A stretch of 10,620 nucleotides of DNA, from the NCBI GenBank assembly GCA_003511885.1, contig DOIX01000294.1:23872-34491 (forward strand), in the 5' to 3' direction. The notes beneath the pieces were generated by a model, which was not told the DNA's origin, ran no database searches, and saw only the letters and a program-made list of their open reading frames with translations. Position numbers and translations under genes: made by a program. Positions 7,901 to 10,620 of this stretch are shown piece after piece; positions within the stretch are counted from its first letter, which is position 1; each line of letters opens with the position of its first letter. This stretch comes from Cyanobacteria bacterium UBA11153 (GTDB lineage Bacteria > Cyanobacteriota > Cyanobacteriia > Cyanobacteriales > Coleofasciculaceae).

Positions 7901-8743
7901 TGATGATTTTACCAGATTTAATTTATTTGTTTCTCTTTCTTTTCTTTGAATGTTATTCTCGGAATTTGGTTCGGTTGGGGCTGGAGGATTGGGGATTTCT
8001 TGGGTTGGGAGTAATTTTGCTGTTTTTTCCGACTGCGGCTCTAATCCTTCAGTTTGGTTACTTTCCTGACTCTGAAGGGTGTTTTTGCTATCAAGTTCTG
8101 CTTCTCTAAATAAGTTTAACCGATTTAGTACGGGATTTCCGGAAGATGAAGATATTGACGGCGATTCATATCCATTTTTCTCACCAAATAAATTGAATTT
8201 AGGCTGAATTGGTGTTTCTGTTTCTGTTGAGTGTGGTGCGCTAATCCGGATATCAATTAAATTGCCGATAACAGGGGATAGTTTTTTTTCGGGTTTTGGA
8301 GCTGATGTTTCTGGTTGGCGCTGAATTGTCTCTGCTTCGGAGTCTGGATTGGGTATTTCCTGGGATTGGTTGGTGTCTGGGGAATGGTTTGCTGGAGATT
8401 GGGCTTCTTTTAATGATATTTCTGATTCGTTGCTGCTAATTTCCGGGGATTGGTTTGTGTCTGGGGAATGGTTTGCTGGGGATTGGGCTTCTTTTAATGA
8501 TATTTCTGATTCGTTGCTGCTAATTTCCGGTGATTTTGGCGTATAGCTACCAATTTCGCCAGCGTTATAACCGAAATGCCCTTCTTTTTCTATCTCTTCG
8601 GGCAAGGAGCTTAAGTCTTGTATTTTGCGAGTTTTGGGGGTTTCAAAGGAGGTGCTTGGATCCCAATTTGACGATGGTGTCGAATTGCTGTGAGAAGAAT
8701 TGTCTCTGTTGCGGTCTCTGTTGCGGTGTATATGTTCTGGCAT
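4961..8743 (-). CDS. Modular toxin-like protein, eCIS-effector-like, with possible nucleotidyl-cyclase C-terminal domain
   Basis: This 1260-residue protein has no signal peptide. AAGG lies 7 nt before the ATG. Residues 1-325 are low-complexity (Ser, Pro, Gln, Asn, Glu) with repeated short peptides: IQRQ at 140, IQPKFNLF at 179, NRLNLF at 207, IQRK at 265, NKLNL at 273, IQNKLKIG at 303 and LQAK at 315. Such peptides recall the N termini of cyanobacterial eCIS-associated (DUF4157-type) proteins, but the HExxH motif of DUF4157 is absent. Cys pairs occur at 374/377 (CAKC) and 475/476. Hydrophobic helices at about 549-568, 571-597 and 617-642 could insert into a membrane. A basic segment at 641-730 and a small beta-rich stretch at 720-780 follow. 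The C-terminal 330 residues hold K940/K946, D1090-I-D1092 (GSDIDLLAV) and QHG with H1155. These match in order and approximate spacing the catalytic Lys, Asp-x-Asp and His of CyaA/edema-factor cyclases. That assignment is tentative. It is the first gene of the four-gene block. Confidence 0.6.
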   Translation of the reverse strand: MPEHIHRNRDRNRDNSSHSNSTPSSNWDPSTSFETPKTRKIQDLSSLPEEIEKEGHFGYNAGEIGSYTPKSPEISSNESEISLKEAQSPANHSPDTNQSPEISSNESEISLKEAQSPANHSPDTNQSQEIPNPDSEAETIQRQPETSAPKPEKKLSPVIGNLIDIRISAPHSTETETPIQPKFNLFGEKNGYESPSISSSSGNPVLNRLNLFREAELDSKNTLQSQESNQTEGLEPQSEKTAKLLPTQEIPNPPAPTEPNSENNIQRKERETNKLNLVKSSPEIQEPPPTQTNQLSRNTARSIQNKLKIGTNNTLQAKEDEKKRDEKAGFTDRVGYVIEAAKQMPNHFMGQLSEEVLGMNLSEPLPFERTEAACAKCDIPNGATESNIGQVAGENNEAAALLKKTEFTENDIAVDEVAPFEAESELVEKIPDGGEIEFGESNNPANSMAAIKAEIAGTELGDSQITNSLRETGGCCDDAKTTEAKLQEMMAQKVEGVAGGEKQAEAAHQTSIPDSMKTIGPLTVGQRARYMSHQMIQGVKQWFSANWGKLLAGAIAALTAFIGLNILTGGAITAALPALMQVIGVVMGGVALANIAGHIRNYLSQGWDGEIEKSAQSLARGLAAGAVELVFALLFNAGAVIKAFKSGFKGTTKAAAGAAKETVKTTVKSIKELGEISAKGAKTAFNNGKIMLKGVKSGFARGANSIDELASSLVNKLRFKKFKIRRQGERIQLLGEINPWILLADGNIENVSFKGEGRKQIGDRVTHEGQDAIVIGIRNEESAIVKELKQELPEFRNTTYKAFGEKGLKNLATKANKLPKTTDEWIQWATENPGKVKGLNVQGIVEEYGNTYPEAVNKFLTGWFAGKYTRNLSNAGHVGDLNSLGIPKEVLENIANDSQLSELALMLRPSNAAHATATRQRTLPKPGTIHIKVPEGTSMKVKDLAKNAGPSPNKKTGFLEVKIEINGEYQKFAFVEDNDGAIRLLPSEQATGLKPATSDKLENNTNLIPLPEGNVTTSISSKYTPPVSTSLGDKARGLVGTSLYKDGKEIKYWAVSPDQGKTYYLEEAKNLLDEQGNLRTDLNVMVVGSDIDLLAVLSPNGELNNIADIQQIASQHPETFNALLKAFSTDRPGVNPLTMEGATFQFPTAATDIQHGAQVPYLTDELLKKAAPDVKPEELKQMSRQELQKYITEYRTEVGEGNFLQEVENILGIGDGKIALTIKGKNYTIPLRDVPMLYKLLGHEFPIAAYLPIKTAKSTN
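7774..7782 (-). repeat. A9 homopolymer in the toxin-like gene
   Basis: Nine A on the coding strand, encoding part of DEKKRDEK (about residues 319-326). With the C9 tract about 95 bp upstream in the gene, it is a possible slippage site in the disordered part before the membrane and catalytic regions. Confidence 0.9.
7877..7885 (-). repeat. C9 homopolymer in the toxin-like gene
   Basis: Nine C on the coding strand encode Pro287-Pro289. Gain or loss of one base would shift frame and remove everything after residue 289. Homopolymeric G/C tracts of this length are classic phase-variation sites in other bacteria. Whether this one varies is unknown. Confidence 0.9.
8282..8289 (-). repeat. A8 homopolymer in the toxin-like gene
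   Basis: Eight A on the coding strand encode part of PEKKLSP (about residues 151-157). It is the third mononucleotide tract in the 5' third of this gene. Confidence 0.85.
8362..8529 (-). repeat. 84-bp in-frame tandem duplication in the toxin-like gene
   Basis: Two adjacent copies, 8362-8445 and 8446-8529, differ at two positions (8372/8456 and 8396/8480). Each encodes 28 residues, SPEISSNESE through PDTNQ (residues about 71-98 and 99-126), and the two protein copies are identical. Both DNA changes are silent. This is a recent expansion of the disordered region. Confidence 0.95.
8702..8725 (-). repeat. 12-bp tandem duplication at the start of the toxin-like gene
   Basis: The 12-mer GTCTCTGTTGCG (plus strand) is repeated exactly, encoding the RNRDRNRD segment at residues 7-14. 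It adds to the evidence that the N-terminal part of the gene changes length by repeat slippage. Confidence 0.9.
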
Positions 8744-8989
8744 AGCTGCACCTTGGGATATTATTTTTGTGACAGAGCCGCACTGACTGAATTATTTTGT
8801 CTCATGCAACGAATCTTCAGGCTCTCGTACCCAGTTGCAGGGATATCTTGGATCTATCTCTCCATCTCACCTATCGACTGTCTTTAACTGCAACTCGGTA
8901 TTACAGCTCGGTACGCCACCTCGTTGGATTGTACCATATTACTGGCGCGATCGATTCACCGAGCAGTTAGAGAAAATTCAACTGAAAAT
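8744..8989. other. Divergent intergenic region, left part, no gene recognised
   Basis: This 246-bp stretch separates the start of the toxin-like gene from the IS-like segment. One forward frame is open from 8787 to 9000, but it has no ATG or GTG start and no resemblance I recognise. The promoter of the four-gene block should lie here on the minus strand. I see no convincing -35/-10 pair. Confidence 0.5.
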
Positions 8990-8994
8990 TCCCA

Positions 8995-9102
8995 GAGGCT
9001 AGTACTCTGTGGTAACCTCTATTCTACTTGGGGCAACTCTGGTGGAGCAAGTAACTACAATGAGCTTAGAATCCGCTGACTTAAGCGTCGGGGGAGTGTC
9101 AA
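8995..9102 (+). mobile_element. Probable IS200/IS605 right-end remnant (TnpB guide-RNA-like segment)
   Basis: The stretch contains GGTAACCTCTATTCTAC, then GGTGGAGCAAGTAACTACAA, then an imperfect hairpin at 9073-9094 (arms CCGCTGAC and GTCGGGGG, loop TTAAGC) and ends AGTGTCAA. From memory this order resembles the 3' non-coding end of cyanobacterial IS200/IS605 tnpB elements: guide-RNA scaffold, terminal hairpin after GAATCC, then a GAGTGTCAA-type right end. Neither tnpA nor tnpB is in the window, so it would be a solo end or decayed copy. It ends 36 bp before murT and could supply part of its 5' leader. The left border is unknown. Confidence 0.42.
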
Positions 9103-9124
9103 ACAAGAGAGTTTAATCTGGCAC

Positions 9125-9140
9125 AGGAGTGTAAAATTTG
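9125..9140 (+). promoter_or_regulatory. Ribosome binding site that fixes a TTG start for murT
   Basis: AGGAG at 9125-9129 is 8 nt before the TTG at 9138, an ideal distance. The in-frame ATG at 9150 would be 20 nt away. This supports TTG initiation and four extra residues (MSIS) at the N terminus. Confidence 0.7.
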
Positions 9141-10481
9141 AGCATATCAATGAGCGATCGCATTCGTCTGGGTTTAGCTGTTGCCGCTGCTAAAACCGTT
9201 ACTTCTCTGGTACGGTTATTCCGTTTAGGTGCTGCTAGTGTCTTGCCCGGTTCGATTTCTCTGCGCATCCAACCGAAAGCTTTACCCCTGATGTTTGCTC
9301 AGGTAAAGCGTGGGGTAATTCTGATTGTCGGTACGAATGGTAAAACTACCACCTCTCTCCTCTTACGGACTATTCTGGAAAGTCAGGGTTGGCGGGTTGC
9401 TCATAATGCGGCTGGCGCTAATTTGATTAATGGGTTAGTCACGACTCTTCTGGAAAATACCAATGTAATCGGTCAGCTTGAGGCAGATTATGCGATTCTG
9501 GAAGTAGACGAGAATGTTTTACCCCTGGTTTTGCGGGATTGTCAGCCCAAGTTTATCTTGGGATTGAATCTATTTCGCGACCAACTCGATCGGTATGGGG
9601 AAGTTGATACCATTAGTCGCAGATGGCAAAATGCGATCGCGCCTTTACCGAAAGATACGACTATTATTTTAAATGCTGATGACCCTACCCTCTGTTATCT
9701 AGGTCAGCAACTATCGCAAAATGTCCGATTCTTTGGTTTAAATGAACCAGATGTTTATCTTGATGAAATTCCCCACGCCGTAGATTCTATTTACTGCCCT
9801 AGTTGCGGACATCCCCTTAACTACAAAGGCGTATATCTTTCCCATTTAGGAGACTATGACTGTCCTCAATGTGGCTTTAACAAAAGTCCCCTCGCAGTTA
9901 ATAGTCCCGAATGGCCGCAAATCCTGATTGGACTCTACAACAAATATAATACCCTCGCCGCAGGTTTAGTCGCCCAAGACATTGGGATAGATAAGGATAC
10001 TATTTACGAAACCATCAAAAACTTCCGCGCTGCTTTCGGGAGGGCAGAAGAATTAGTAGTAAACGGGAAAAATGTGAGAATTCTCCTGTCTAAAAATCCC
10101 GTCGGGATGAACGAAACTATCCGTGCCGTCCATGATATCCAAAAAACAGGAGGCGCATCTACTAAACTAGTAGTATTAAACGATCGCACGCCAGACGGTA
10201 CAGATGTATCTTGGATTTGGGACGTGGACACCGAGAAACTTGTAGAATTAGGAGGGACAATTGTGGTCAGTGGCGATCGCGTTTACGATATGGCATTGCG
10301 CCTTCACTATAGTCAAAGCCAATCGCAACCGAATTGCCAGTTAATTATCAAAGAAGATTTGCAATCGGCAATTACCACTGCCTTGGAACAAACTCCAGCC
10401 AACGAGACTCTACATATACTGCCTACCTATTCTGCCATGTTGGAAGTACGTGGCTTACTTACAGGTCGTCAAATTTTGTAA
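9138..10481 (+). CDS. murT: Lipid II isoglutaminyl synthase (glutamine-hydrolysing) subunit MurT
   Basis: MurT activates the D-Glu alpha-carboxylate of the lipid II stem peptide with ATP and, with the glutaminase GatD, converts it to D-isoglutamine on the cytoplasmic face of the membrane. The 447-residue protein has the Mur-ligase P-loop GTNGKTTT at 65-72 and the LEVDE acidic motif at 121-125. A four-Cys zinc ribbon (C220, C223, C242, C245) is typical of MurT but not of MurC-F. NKYN is at 268-271 and GRAE at 301-304. The C-terminal MurT domain (DUF1727) carries DGTDVSWIWD at 353-362, whose Asp356 matches the Asp proposed to complete the GatD catalytic triad. The hydrophobic N terminus at 11-35 is usual for the family. 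Its normal operon partner gatD is not within the 139 bp that follow in the window. Confidence 0.93.
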   Translation: MSISMSDRIRLGLAVAAAKTVTSLVRLFRLGAASVLPGSISLRIQPKALPLMFAQVKRGVILIVGTNGKTTTSLLLRTILESQGWRVAHNAAGANLINGLVTTLLENTNVIGQLEADYAILEVDENVLPLVLRDCQPKFILGLNLFRDQLDRYGEVDTISRRWQNAIAPLPKDTTIILNADDPTLCYLGQQLSQNVRFFGLNEPDVYLDEIPHAVDSIYCPSCGHPLNYKGVYLSHLGDYDCPQCGFNKSPLAVNSPEWPQILIGLYNKYNTLAAGLVAQDIGIDKDTIYETIKNFRAAFGRAEELVVNGKNVRILLSKNPVGMNETIRAVHDIQKTGGASTKLVVLNDRTPDGTDVSWIWDVDTEKLVELGGTIVVSGDRVYDMALRLHYSQSQSQPNCQLIIKEDLQSAITTALEQTPANETLHILPTYSAMLEVRGLLTGRQIL

Positions 10482-10505
10482 AGAGGCAGTCGGAAGACAG
10501 GGAGA

Positions 10506-10519
10506 AGTCAAAAGTCAAA
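10506..10519. repeat. Two-unit heptamer AGTCAAA
   Basis: Two consecutive AGTCAAA units followed by AATTTAAAA lie between murT and the minisatellite. This heptamer type is frequent in filamentous cyanobacterial intergenic DNA. Confidence 0.6.
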
Positions 10520-10536
10520 ATTTAAAATAGGGACAA

Positions 10537-10620
10537 GGGAGACAAGGGAGACAAGGGAGACAAGGGAGACAAGGGAGACAAGGGAGACAAGGGAGACAAG
10601 GGAGACAAGGGAGATAAGGG
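10537..10620. repeat. 9-bp minisatellite GGGAGACAA, running off the window
   Basis: Eight perfect units of GGGAGACAA span 10537-10608. A one-base variant (GGGAGATAA, 10609-10617) and the first three bases of a next unit end the window. A shortened unit GGGACAA at 10530-10536 precedes them. There is no spacer structure, so this is not a CRISPR array. No terminator for murT is visible between 10482 and 10529. Confidence 0.95.

Noticed and set aside
4961..8743. DUF4157 (HExxH) peptidase domain in the long protein
   Set aside because: No HExxH motif is present anywhere in the 1260 residues. Only the flanking short peptides resemble that family.
8787..9000. 71-codon open stretch on the plus strand in the divergent intergenic region
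   Set aside because: It has no ATG or GTG start and no ribosome site, and the translation does not match any family I recognise. It may be chance or a decayed gene end.
9056..9061. TACAAT as a -10 box for murT
   Set aside because: No acceptable -35 hexamer lies 16-18 bp upstream, and the hexamer lies inside the IS-like conserved segment.
10537..10620. CRISPR array
   Set aside because: The units are 9 bp and directly joined, with no spacers.

Overview
The window looks like chromosomal DNA of a cyanobacterium, probably filamentous. Five copies of the octamer GCGATCGC (HIP1) lie at about 2257, 7077, 9154, 9633 and 10273. There are two intergenic short-tandem-repeat tracts, with 7-bp and 9-bp units, and the gene set (Sat, MurT with a zinc ribbon, FGE-like proteins with an 'FEFDVIKVNSQGEII' type leader) fits cyanobacteria. 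The species cannot be named from the sequence alone.

Layout. 1-57: a strong inverted repeat just after the end of sat. 58-1239 (-): sat, ATP sulfurylase of sulfate assimilation, an ordinary housekeeping gene. 1258-1490: intergenic, with a likely sat promoter and six 7-bp repeats. 1491-8743 (-): four tightly packed genes read from right to left. These are a 1260-residue modular toxin-like protein, two FGE/SUMF1-fold paralogues about 85% identical to each other, and a 591-residue protein with a central YbjN domain. Gaps in this block are 14 bp or overlaps of 4 and 8 bp. 8744-9137: a divergent intergenic region whose right part resembles the 3' non-coding end of an IS200/IS605 element. 9138-10481 (+): murT, a subunit of lipid II isoglutaminyl synthase. 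10482-10620: short repeats running off the window edge.

The block 1491-8743 is the interesting part. The long protein has a disordered, Ser/Pro/Gln-rich N-terminal third with short 'IQRQ/IQRK/LQAK' and 'IQNKLKIG' peptides like those of cyanobacterial proteins linked to extracellular contractile injection systems (eCIS). A hydrophobic helical middle follows, then a C-terminal domain in which I see a possible nucleotidyl-cyclase toxin active site (K940/K946, D1090-x-D1092, H1155). The YbjN fold is related to type III secretion chaperones, so the last gene could be a chaperone for the long protein. The FGE-like pair lacks the catalytic cysteines of true FGE and differs most in one C-terminal loop, which suggests binding modules rather than enzymes. 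No injection-system structural gene, immunity gene or reverse transcriptase is present in the window. The effector / binding-module / chaperone reading is a hypothesis built on operon structure and motif reading.
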